In this document: in pieces, positions 1 to 5,745 of the stretch
Position numbering within the stretch: position 1 is the stretch's first letter
Layout of the letters: each line of letters begins with the position of its first letter
Assembly: GCA_025352765.1 (NCBI GenBank)
Contig: JANXSI010000238.1
Coordinates: 1 to 8,384, forward strand
DNA length: 8,384 nt
From: Devosia sp.
Lineage (GTDB): Bacteria > Pseudomonadota > Alphaproteobacteria > Rhizobiales > Devosiaceae
Direction of reading: 5' to 3'
Made by a program: the position numbers and the translations under genes
The notes under the pieces: model-generated
Told to the model about the DNA's origin: nothing
Seen by the model: only the letters and a program-made list of their open reading frames with translations
Databases searched by the model: none

Positions 1-667
1 TGTCGGTCTGGATGCCGGCGCCCAGCGCCTTGGCCATCGCCGGATCTTCGGCGGCATAGAGATCGATCAGCCGCGCGGCGGTGTCGGAACTGGCCGATTT
101 GAGCTCGGGCGGCGTCCAGGTGAGCGTCGGGGCGTCACCGCGAAGGATCAGCGGCACGGTGGGCATCGCCGCAAGACCCGAGACGGGCGCCACACGCTCG
201 CCGGCCGGAATGGCCGAGGCGGCGCGGTTGAGCCAGCCGGAGCGGCTGAGCCGCGGCCCGACATCGCCCGATTCGAGCACATCCTGACCGTCGAAATGCG
301 AGCGGTCGCGATAGCCGGTGGCGACGGCATGAACGAGGAGCGCATCGCCCGCCTGGTAGTGCTTGTGGAGCAGCGGCATCGCGTCGTTGAGGGCAAAGAA
401 GCCATCGAGCGGCAGGGTGTTGCCATAGCTGCCGGTGCCGATGGCGAGATCGCCGCGCAGCGCCGGGAAATCCTTGTCGCCGACTGGCGGGACGACCGCG
501 AGGCCATCCATGGCGCCGCGCAGGATCACCGCGACGAAGCGCGGATCGCGGCCCTGCGCCGCATAGGCCGCGCGCGGCAGGCTGGCCCAGGCGACGAAGG
601 CGCCGGCGGAGGCGAGAAAGACCCGGCGGCTCGGGCAGAGGGCTGCGTCGGTGATGGAATCGGCCAT
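1..667 (-). CDS. DUF1501 family protein with Tat-type signal, partial (C-terminus beyond left edge)
   Basis: The window holds the first 222 residues; the reading frame stays open to base 1. The N-terminus carries a twin-arginine-like signal: SRRVFLA at residues 13-19, a hydrophobic stretch to about residue 30, and a likely cleavage site after AYA at residue 36. This predicts a folded protein exported to the periplasm. Family hallmarks follow: RGAMDGL at residues 50-56 and RSHFDGQ at 122-128. DUF1501 proteins are distantly related to the alkaline phosphatase/sulfatase fold, but no reaction is established, so none is claimed. The start at 667 is preferred because AGGAG (678-674) sits 6 bases upstream. 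Another in-frame ATG at 673 overlaps the DUF1800 stop as ATGA but would have no room for that ribosome site. It lies 2 bases after DUF1800, its usual genomic partner, so translation is probably coupled. Identification is firm at family level; function is unknown. Confidence 0.9.
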   Translation of the reverse strand, partial: MADSITDAALCPSRRVFLASAGAFVAWASLPRAAYAAQGRDPRFVAVILRGAMDGLAVVPPVGDKDFPALRGDLAIGTGSYGNTLPLDGFFALNDAMPLLHKHYQAGDALLVHAVATGYRDRSHFDGQDVLESGDVGPRLSRSGWLNRAASAIPAGERVAPVSGLAAMPTVPLILRGDAPTLTWTPPELKSASSDTAARLIDLYAAEDPAMAKALGAGIQTD

Positions 668-669
668 GG

Positions 670-2133
670 TCATCTCCTCTGGAATTCGGGGCTCATCAGC
701 AGGATCGAGAGGCCCTGCACGGGTCCCTCGGCACGGGCGATGGCTTCACGGGTCTTGTCGGACTGGGCGGCGCCCAGGATATCGTCGGCCACGGCACGGG
801 CGTCGGCGCTCGAATCGGCGGCGGTGGCAAACAGCTGCGCCACGTCGAGCCGGTTGGTCATGGCGTCGGGGGCGAGCCAGGTGGCGACGTCGTCGTGAAA
901 GCCCTCGGGCGAGGGTGGATTGAACATCGGCTGGCCAAGTGTGGTCAGGGCCTTCAAGATCTGCTGCGGCTTGGGTGCGATGCCGAGGGCGCGCGTCGCG
1001 GCGTAGAGATATTCGTGCGGCAGGCGCAACTTGGTCAGCGGCGCCGACCAGGCGGCATCGGCTCCCAGCAGGGTCTTGGCCAGCGCCGCGAGGTCGCCAC
1101 CGCTGTCGGCAAAGGATTTGGCGAGGAGCGCGACAAGGTCGGCCGGCGGCTCGTCGGCGACGAAGTGGCGGACGAGCTTGGTGGCGATGTGGGTGGCGGT
1201 CGCCGGGTGGGCGGCGAGCATGTCGTGCACGGCATCGCCCTGCTTGACGCCCTTCTGGTCGTAGACCTGACCGAGGATGGTCTGCGGGCCGGGCTCGTGC
1301 GTTGCCGGGTTGAAGACAAAGCGGCCGAACTTTTCGGGCTGGTCGGGCTTCTGGCCAAAGGTCCAGCCGGTCAGCACCTTGGCAAAGCTGGTGACGTCGG
1401 CCTGGGTGTAGCCGGCATCGACGCCGATGGTGTGAAGCTCCATCAGTTCGCGGGCGTGGTTCTCGTTGAGGCCCTTGCCCTGCTTTTCGCCGGCCTTGGA
1501 GTCGGGACCGATCGAGGTGGCGTTGTTGAGATAGCGCAGCATCGCCGGGTGCTGGGTGGCGGCAAACAGCAGGTCAGAGAACCGTCCGAACAGATGCGGC
1601 CGGATGGCCTCGCGGTCGTAGGCGCCGACGGTCCAGCGGACGATCTGGTTGGAATCAGCTTCTACGGCGAAATTATTGGTCCAGAACATTGCCCAGCGCT
1701 CGGCAAAACCGATGGTGGCCTTGCCGGCATGATCGAGCCGCGCGGTGAGTTCGGGGAGCAGCGGATTGCCGGGTTTGGTCGGATCGCCAGCGGCTGCAGC
1801 GGCCTGCTGTTTTTTCTTCTTGCCCTTGGGCTTGCCGCCGGACGCCATGGGTTCTCCCGACATCTCCGCGGGCTCCGTCATGGTCGCGGCGTCGGCCGGG
1901 GCTGGAGGCGTGCCCTCCTTGGCCGCCTTGCGGTCCATCTGGATGGCGCGGATGGCCTCAAGCCCGGCGACGGTATCGAGCAGCGACGCTTGCGGGATCA
2001 GCGCCGCAGCGGGGACGATTTCGGCCAACACGGCATTGCGCGGATCGCTGGCAATCGCCGCCAGATCGCCGGGACGAGCGCCGAGGCCGAAGCGTTGCAG
2101 GGCAATGAAGGCTGGGGGCGGCGATGCACTCAT
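670..2133 (-). CDS. DUF1800 family protein
   Basis: This 487-residue protein belongs to the DUF1800 family. The clearest signature is NENHARELMELHTIGVDAGY at residues 223-242, followed by YTQADVTSFAKVLTGWTF (242-259). Other typical segments are the N-terminal ALQRFGLGARP (11-21), ERWAMFWTNNF (145-155), LVRHFVADEPP (320-330), KLRLPHEYLYA (368-378) and MFNPPSPEGF (403-412). A low-complexity insert at residues 73-122, rich in Ala, Pro and Met and including KGKKKK, separates the N-terminal helix region from the conserved core. No signal peptide is visible, although its partner DUF1501 has a Tat signal. The ATG at 2133 is chosen because conserved sequence begins about 8 residues later and a GGAAG element lies 7 bases upstream. 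The open frame continues 72 residues further upstream but encodes nothing family-like. The biochemical role is unknown; pairing with DUF1501 is common across bacteria. Confidence 0.9.
   Translation of the reverse strand: MSASPPPAFIALQRFGLGARPGDLAAIASDPRNAVLAEIVPAAALIPQASLLDTVAGLEAIRAIQMDRKAAKEGTPPAPADAATMTEPAEMSGEPMASGGKPKGKKKKQQAAAAAGDPTKPGNPLLPELTARLDHAGKATIGFAERWAMFWTNNFAVEADSNQIVRWTVGAYDREAIRPHLFGRFSDLLFAATQHPAMLRYLNNATSIGPDSKAGEKQGKGLNENHARELMELHTIGVDAGYTQADVTSFAKVLTGWTFGQKPDQPEKFGRFVFNPATHEPGPQTILGQVYDQKGVKQGDAVHDMLAAHPATATHIATKLVRHFVADEPPADLVALLAKSFADSGGDLAALAKTLLGADAAWSAPLTKLRLPHEYLYAATRALGIAPKPQQILKALTTLGQPMFNPPSPEGFHDDVATWLAPDAMTNRLDVAQLFATAADSSADARAVADDILGAAQSDKTREAIARAEGPVQGLSILLMSPEFQRR
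674..678 (-). promoter_or_regulatory. Ribosome binding site deciding the DUF1501 start
   Basis: On the minus strand AGGAG occupies the last codons of the DUF1800 gene, 6 bases before the ATG at 667. This spacing favours 667 over the overlapping ATG at 673. Confidence 0.6.
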
Positions 2134-2296
2134 GGGCTGGCTTCCGGGTGGGGTTTCGACGCACCGCCACCCTGCCGCACAATGCGGCGCGCAATGCGGC
2201 GGCGCCGCACCCATTTCAAGGCAATTGCGCGGCAGTGCCGCCCAAAGCGTTGCCGCGCCGTAATGAACCGGAAAGGTCGAGTGTGACGGCGCGGCG
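2134..2296 (-). other. Palindrome-rich leader between the MFS and DUF1800 genes
   Basis: These 163 bases lie between two same-direction genes. They hold a cluster of short perfect inverted repeats. One is GCCGCA-CAA-TGCGGC at 2174-2188, one is TGCGGC-GGC-GCCGCA at 2195-2209, and one is GCGGCA-G-TGCCGC at 2229-2241. The first two share the same six-base arms, so they can pair alternatively with one another. No poly-T run follows any stem in either direction, and I see no promoter hexamers I would defend. The region may be the DUF1800 leader or simply GC-rich intergenic DNA. Confidence 0.4.
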
Positions 2297-3484
2297 TCAG
2301 CCGTGTGGCGAGGCGGGCTCGATGTCGAGGCCGATGGGGGCCGGAACATATTTGGTGGGGAGCGTGCGGGTGAGCACGAGGCCGATGACGATCACCGGCA
2401 GCACCGCCAGGTAGGACAGGCGGATGCCGAAATACTGCGCGACATAGCCGAGCAGCGGGGGCCCGAGGAAGAACACCACGAAGGCCATTTGCCCGAGCGC
2501 CGCGACATTGACCGCGGCGGGGCGATCGGTGCGCTGCGCGGCCGCCGACACCGCCAGCGGATAGACGGCACTGCAGCCGATGCCGAGGAGCGCAAAGCCG
2601 ACGAGCGCCAGCCACTCGACCGGCGCAAAGCCAACCAGCACGGCGCCGACGGTGGCGATCGACAGCAGCGTCGCCGCGACGCGGCGCGGACCATAGTGGG
2701 AAATGTAGGGATCGGCGGCGAGCCGGCAGACTGCCATGCAGCCGCCGAACAGAGTGAGACCGAGGCCGCCGACGAACGGGGCGGCGTTGAACACGTCGCG
2801 CATGTAGATCGCCGACCAGTCGACGCTGACGCCTTCGCAGAGGAAGGCGGCGATGCCGATGATGCAGATCGGCAGAAGGCCCCAGGTGGGAACGGCGATC
2901 TTGGGCGTTTCGCCCTGGTGACCGTCGGTGCGGGCCGGGGCCGGAACGAGGCCCCACAAGAGGATGCCGCCGACGATCAGCGCGAGCCCGCTGGTCATCG
3001 CCAGGTGCCAGCCAACCGGAATGCCGGCCTGGCGGATGGCGGCGCCGAGCAGCGCCGTCACGAAAAAGCCGAGACTCCAGCCGCCATGGGCGCGGCTCAT
3101 GAAGCGCTTGCCGGTCATCGATTCGAGCCGGTCGGTCTCGACATTGAGGTTGATTTCGAGCGCGCCGGCGAGGCCACCGCAGACGAACAGCACCGCAAAC
3201 ACCGCATAGGCATTGGGCATCCAGGGGACGATGGCAAAACAGATCGCGGTGCCCAGCACAGTCACGAGCCCCGTGATGCGGGCGCCGAGCCGGCCGATCA
3301 GCGGCGCCGACAGGGTCAGCGAGATCAGCGAGCCGATCGACATCGCAATGAGGGTGAGGCCGAGTTCGCCCTGGGTCAGCCCCAGATGCTCCTGCAGATC
3401 GGGCAAGCGGGATATCATCGCGCCGGAGGTGACGGCAAACAGAAAGAACGACGCATAGATGCGGTATTGCGGTGCAATGGACAT
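2297..3484 (-). CDS. MFS transporter, MosC/YbjJ-like
   Basis: This 395-residue polytopic inner-membrane protein has the length and about twelve hydrophobic segments expected of the major facilitator superfamily. Segments resembling the MosC/YbjJ-like subgroup include SRLPDLQEHLGLTQGELG (residues 25-42), EINLNVETDRLES (110-122), SRAHGGWSLGF (130-140) and CEGVSVDWSAIYMRD (216-230). The substrate is not predictable: MosC is linked to rhizopine loci, but most relatives are uncharacterised. The ATG at 3484 is preferred over an in-frame TTG at 3538, because the extra 18 residues are not family-like and the first helix begins just after 3484. The ribosome site is weak. The gene is divergent from the EamA transporter and upstream of DUF1800/DUF1501 on the same strand, but the 163-base gap leaves co-transcription open. 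Confidence 0.88.
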   Translation of the reverse strand: MSIAPQYRIYASFFLFAVTSGAMISRLPDLQEHLGLTQGELGLTLIAMSIGSLISLTLSAPLIGRLGARITGLVTVLGTAICFAIVPWMPNAYAVFAVLFVCGGLAGALEINLNVETDRLESMTGKRFMSRAHGGWSLGFFVTALLGAAIRQAGIPVGWHLAMTSGLALIVGGILLWGLVPAPARTDGHQGETPKIAVPTWGLLPICIIGIAAFLCEGVSVDWSAIYMRDVFNAAPFVGGLGLTLFGGCMAVCRLAADPYISHYGPRRVAATLLSIATVGAVLVGFAPVEWLALVGFALLGIGCSAVYPLAVSAAAQRTDRPAAVNVAALGQMAFVVFFLGPPLLGYVAQYFGIRLSYLAVLPVIVIGLVLTRTLPTKYVPAPIGLDIEPASPHG

Positions 3485-3653
3485 GGAGAAGCGCTCGGCG
3501 CGGGCGGGAATCGACGGCGGGAGGCCCTTAAACAGCAAGACCGGCCGGAAGGCCAGAGCGGCCGGGGCATCTCACGGGGAGGTGCAATGAGCGCGGCAGG
3601 CGCCTACATTGCAGGCGCGGCGATGCTGCCGCGCGAATTTGCCGGACCCCGAA
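3485..3653. promoter_or_regulatory. Divergent intergenic region between two transporter genes
   Basis: Promoters for the leftward MFS gene and the rightward EamA gene should both lie here, since the two genes diverge. The sequence contains a seven-base inverted repeat, CCGGCCG at 3541-3547 with CGGCCGG at 3559-3565, and an eight-base direct repeat GCAGGCGC flanking CTACATT near 3596-3618. Either could be a regulator site, but nothing recognisable identifies one. No clear -35/-10 pair was found on either strand. A purine-rich GGGGAGG lies at 3576-3582, just before an ATG at 3587 in a different frame from the EamA gene. Confidence 0.45.
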
Positions 3654-4727
3654 ATGTCCAACCCTGCTGCGCGATCCCTGCTGTTTCCCGGTGTGCCGCT
3701 GGCACTCGCGTCGGCGGTGCTGTTCGGCGCCTCGGCACCGCTCAGCAAACTGCTGCTGGGGAGCGTCAATCCGTGGCTGCTGGCGGGGCTGCTCTATCTG
3801 GGTGCCGGGTTCGGGCTGGCGGTGGTGCATCTGGCGCGCAATGCGGTGGGCCTGCCGGCCGTCGAGGCGCCGCTCCGCCGGGGAGACCTGCCCTGGCTCG
3901 CGGCAGTGGTGGCGTTCGGCGGTGTGCTCGGCCCCGTGCTCCTGATGTTCGGGCTGTCGCTCACCTCGGCGTCGACCGGCTCGCTGCTGCTCAATCTCGA
4001 GGGGCTGGCGACGATGGTCATCGCCTGGGTGGTGTTCCGCGAAAACGTCGATGGCCGGCTGCTGCTGGGCGCACTGGCGATCCTCGCCGGCGCAGTGCTG
4101 CTGACCTGGACCGGCGGCGCGGTGCGGTTCGACCTCGGCGCGTTGCTGATCGCCGGCGCGGCCCTCGCCTGGGGCATCGACAACAATCTGACGCGGAAGC
4201 TTTCATCGGCGGACCCGGTGCAGATCGCCATGATCAAGGGGCTGGCGGCCGGGGCGGTCAACTGCACGCTGGCGCTGGCAACCGGCGCGACCCTGCCCTC
4301 AGCCGGCCTCGTCGTCGCGGGCGGCGTCGTGGGGTTCTTCGGCATCGGGGTGAGCCTCGTCCTGTTCATGCTGGCACTGAGGCACCTCGGCACGGCGCGC
4401 ACCGGCGCCTATTTCTCGCTGGCGCCGTTCATCGGCGCGTGCCTTGCGGTGCTGGCGCTGCACGAGGCGGTAACCCCGTCGCTGGTCGTCGCGGGCGGGC
4501 TGATGGCGTTGGGGCTATGGCTCCACCTCAGCGAGCGGCACGGGCACGAGCATGTGCACGAATCGCTCGAGCACGAGCATGTGCATGTGCACGACGCGCA
4601 TCACCAGCATCCGCACGACGGACCGGTGAGCGAGCCGCACAGCCACTGGCACCGGCACACGCCGCTCCGGCACAGCCATCCGCATTATCCCGACATCCAC
4701 CACCGGCACGGGCACCCGCACGGGTGA
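3654..4727 (+). CDS. EamA/DMT-family transporter with histidine-rich C-terminal tail
   Basis: This 357-residue protein has the ten-helix, two-repeat architecture of the drug/metabolite transporter superfamily. The first EamA repeat spans about residues 13-152, beginning VPLALASAVLFGASAPLSKL and containing NLEGLATMVIAWVVFRENV (114-132). The second spans about 160-290 and contains YFSLAPFIGACLAVLALHEA (253-272). After the last helix the protein continues as a 67-residue hydrophilic tail (291-357) with 25 histidines in HEH, HVH and HxH patterns. Such tails usually bind divalent metal ions, so a link to zinc, nickel or cobalt is plausible inference, not shown. The ATG at 3654 is the first in frame and matches the usual start just before helix one; its ribosome site is poor. 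An upstream TTG at 3609 is less likely. The substrate is unknown. Confidence 0.9.
   Translation: MSNPAARSLLFPGVPLALASAVLFGASAPLSKLLLGSVNPWLLAGLLYLGAGFGLAVVHLARNAVGLPAVEAPLRRGDLPWLAAVVAFGGVLGPVLLMFGLSLTSASTGSLLLNLEGLATMVIAWVVFRENVDGRLLLGALAILAGAVLLTWTGGAVRFDLGALLIAGAALAWGIDNNLTRKLSSADPVQIAMIKGLAAGAVNCTLALATGATLPSAGLVVAGGVVGFFGIGVSLVLFMLALRHLGTARTGAYFSLAPFIGACLAVLALHEAVTPSLVVAGGLMALGLWLHLSERHGHEHVHESLEHEHVHVHDAHHQHPHDGPVSEPHSHWHRHTPLRHSHPHYPDIHHRHGHPHG
4524..4724 (+). other. Histidine-rich tail segment of the EamA transporter
   Basis: This stretch encodes residues 291-357, 25 of 67 being histidine, with the remainder mostly Glu, Asp, Pro, Arg and Val. The CAC/CAT repeats make the DNA mildly repetitive. 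A cytosolic location follows from the ten-helix DMT topology. Confidence 0.85.
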
Positions 4728-4928
4728 GCGACCGGCCTCTCCACCGGGCGGTCGGCGCGCCGGCGCGCTAGCGCAGGCTGAACGGCGGATAGGCTTCGGT
4801 GGCGAGGAGGACAGGCGTCGCGGAAGATGAACGGCGACTGCCAGCTCATCTCAGGACGAGTTCAGTCGAAAGATCACAGTCTCCTGGGGAAGGCAGCGTG
4901 CTGCCACAACCCCACGATGGAGACTCAA
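4728..4928. other. Non-coding region upstream of the small secreted-protein genes
   Basis: The 201 bases hold no convincing gene. Just after the EamA stop is a weak stem (CGACCG 4729-4734 with CGGTCG 4749-4754), followed by a perfect 14-base palindrome at 4755-4768. Together these may end EamA transcription, but no T-run follows. Nearer the next gene, GGCAGC-GT-GCTGCC at 4892-4905 is a compact inverted repeat that could be an operator or part of the leader. A promoter for the small genes should lie here, but I cannot point to its hexamers. Confidence 0.4.
4892..4905. repeat. Inverted repeat GGCAGC-GT-GCTGCC upstream of the first small gene
   Basis: The arms are perfect six-base complements separated by two bases, ending 23 bases before the ATG at 4929. 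The geometry fits a dimeric repressor site or a short leader hairpin. It could equally be chance in GC-rich DNA. Confidence 0.35.
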
Positions 4929-5252
4929 ATGACCTACGGCATTTCGACGACCCTTAACCGCAAGACAATCATCTCGATGCTCGGCAGCGCCGCCATGCTC
5001 CTCGTCATGGCCGCCGCTTCGCCCGCCATGGCGATGGACAATGGTACACACGGCACCGCCAAGACCAAGGGCGACCTCGAAGGCGAAGGCTGGACGTGCG
5101 AGGTCGTGGCCACCGGCTTCTGGTCGTGCACCAAGCCGGGCGAGAAGGAGCAATGGTGCGATGCGACGTCGTGCGGGCCCGCTCCGAAGATGGGCACCAA
5201 GCCGAAGACGCTGATCCAGAAGGTGCCGAACGCCGGCATCAAGGTGAACTGA
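4929..5252 (+). CDS. Small exported four-cysteine protein, function unknown
   Basis: This is a 107-residue protein I do not recognise. Residues 1-35 form a clear Sec signal peptide: basic NRK at 10-12, a hydrophobic core at 13-30, and cleavage likely after AMA at 35. The mature part is about 72 residues with four cysteines at 57, 67, 77 and 82, consistent with two disulfides in the periplasm or outside the cell. The core GWTC-x9-CTKP resembles GFEC-x9-CTNP in the gene immediately downstream, so the two are probably diverged tandem copies. The C-terminus is Lys/Pro-rich. The start at 4929 is chosen because GGAG (4919-4922) lies 6 bases upstream; an in-frame ATG at 4917 would cover that site. 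The next gene starts 66 bases later, past a strong hairpin. Confidence 0.75.
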   Translation: MTYGISTTLNRKTIISMLGSAAMLLVMAAASPAMAMDNGTHGTAKTKGDLEGEGWTCEVVATGFWSCTKPGEKEQWCDATSCGPAPKMGTKPKTLIQKVPNAGIKVN

Positions 5253-5258
5253 GCCGGC

Positions 5259-5290
5259 GGGGTCCTGGCGTCCCCATGCGCCTGGACCCC
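5259..5290 (+). terminator. Strong hairpin between the two small genes
   Basis: GGGGTCC (5259-5265) pairs with GGACCCC (5284-5290). Inside a single T-T mismatch, GGCG (5267-5270) pairs with CGCC (5279-5282) around an eight-base loop. No T-run follows, so it may be a partial terminator, or an RNA-stabilising or processing stem that sets unequal expression of the two genes. Confidence 0.45.
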
Positions 5291-5318
5291 CAGCTCTCGT
5301 CCCGGAAAGGATATTCCA

Positions 5319-5612
5319 ATGTCTCGATTCGCTGTTGCGGCCGTGTTGTTGCTCGCAAGTATTTCAGCTTCGCTGGGTGCCGTTAAGAACCCTCACCCCA
5401 ACTGGATCAGCTACATTGACCTCGACAAGTTCGGCTTCGAGTGCAAATCGATCGGCGACGGCTTGCTGCACTGCACCAACCCGGACGCCAAGCCCCCGAG
5501 CTATGTCTGCCCCGTTACTGGCGGCCCCTGCGCACCCGGCGAGCCGGCGCCGCGCGGCACTGGCAAGTTGAGCCCGCCCCTCCACGGCGGATCGCTTTCA
5601 ACGAGCCACTAG
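5319..5612 (+). CDS. Small exported four-cysteine protein, probable paralogue of the upstream gene
   Basis: This 97-residue protein is not recognised by name. Residues 1-21 are a compact Sec signal peptide (Arg at 3, hydrophobic core 4-17, cleavage near LGA at 19-21). The mature part has cysteines at 42, 52, 64 and 71. The spacing C-x9-C-T-x-P, preceded by G-aromatic-x, is shared with the upstream protein, while the later cysteine spacings differ (11 and 6 residues here against 9 and 4). The tail from about residue 72 is rich in Pro, Gly and Ser and probably disordered. The start is well supported: AAGGA lies 7 bases before the ATG at 5319. The gene is followed by a perfect inverted repeat, as expected at the end of a transcription unit. 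Possible roles are a periplasmic or surface factor; nothing in the sequence decides this. Confidence 0.72.
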   Translation: MSRFAVAAVLLLASISASLGAVKNPHPNWISYIDLDKFGFECKSIGDGLLHCTNPDAKPPSYVCPVTGGPCAPGEPAPRGTGKLSPPLHGGSLSTSH

Positions 5613-5655
5613 CCGAGGGACAGGACCGACCCGCGGCATCGTTCCCCACCGAACC

Positions 5656-5680
5656 GGAAATCGCCCCCGGGGCGATTTCC
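5656..5680 (+). terminator. Perfect 12+1+12 inverted repeat, probable terminator of the small-gene unit
   Basis: The arms GGAAATCGCCCC and GGGGCGATTTCC are exact complements around one central C, so a folded stem of 10-11 pairs with a tight loop is expected. It lies 43 bases after the second small gene and about 9 bases before the possible polA -35. The following bases (TCCTCCCCACTTT) are pyrimidine-rich but not a true T-run. Termination is the best explanation; a DNA-binding site is the alternative. Confidence 0.55.
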
Positions 5681-5688
5681 TCCCCACT

Positions 5689-5718
5689 TTGCAACGCCCC
5701 GCCGACATGCACTAGAGT
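5689..5718 (+). promoter_or_regulatory. Possible polA promoter
   Basis: TTGCAA (5689-5694) and TAGAGT (5713-5718) are separated by 18 bases and each matches four of six consensus positions for the housekeeping sigma factor. Transcription would start about 20 bases before the ATG. The position between the inverted repeat and polA supports it; the sequence match alone is weak. Confidence 0.35.
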
Positions 5719-5745
5719 GCGCTCCGCACACACACGGACTCACCC

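Noticed and set aside
895..2286. Plus-strand open frame of 463 codons opposite DUF1800
   Set aside because: DUF1800 motifs on the other strand are unmistakable, and the plus-strand product shows no recognisable domain.
2134..2349. 72-residue N-terminal extension of DUF1800
   Set aside because: It would overlap the end of the MFS gene, is rich in His/Cys/Pro without family similarity, and the ATG at 2133 fits the conserved start and a ribosome site.
2885..2910. GGAAC...CGTT resembling an alphaproteobacterial stress sigma-factor promoter
   Set aside because: The spacing between the elements is about 12 bases, too short, and it lies inside the MFS gene on the opposite strand.
2303..4771. Very long open frame on the plus strand (822 codons)
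   Set aside because: Its product is low-complexity Arg/Gly/Ala sequence and it runs antisense to the MFS gene, then out of frame through the EamA gene. Both real genes have clear family signatures, so this is a GC-rich shadow.
4768..4845. Short minus-strand frame ending in ATEAYPPFSLR and a TAG, resembling a C-terminal gene remnant
   Set aside because: Only 25 codons lie between two stops, and the resemblance to solute-binding protein starts is to a piece that would sit at the wrong end. Not enough to call a pseudogene.
4827..4928. Upstream extension of the first small protein from the ATG at 4827
   Set aside because: It would bury the signal peptide 34 residues inside the protein and cover the GGAG ribosome site that serves the ATG at 4929.
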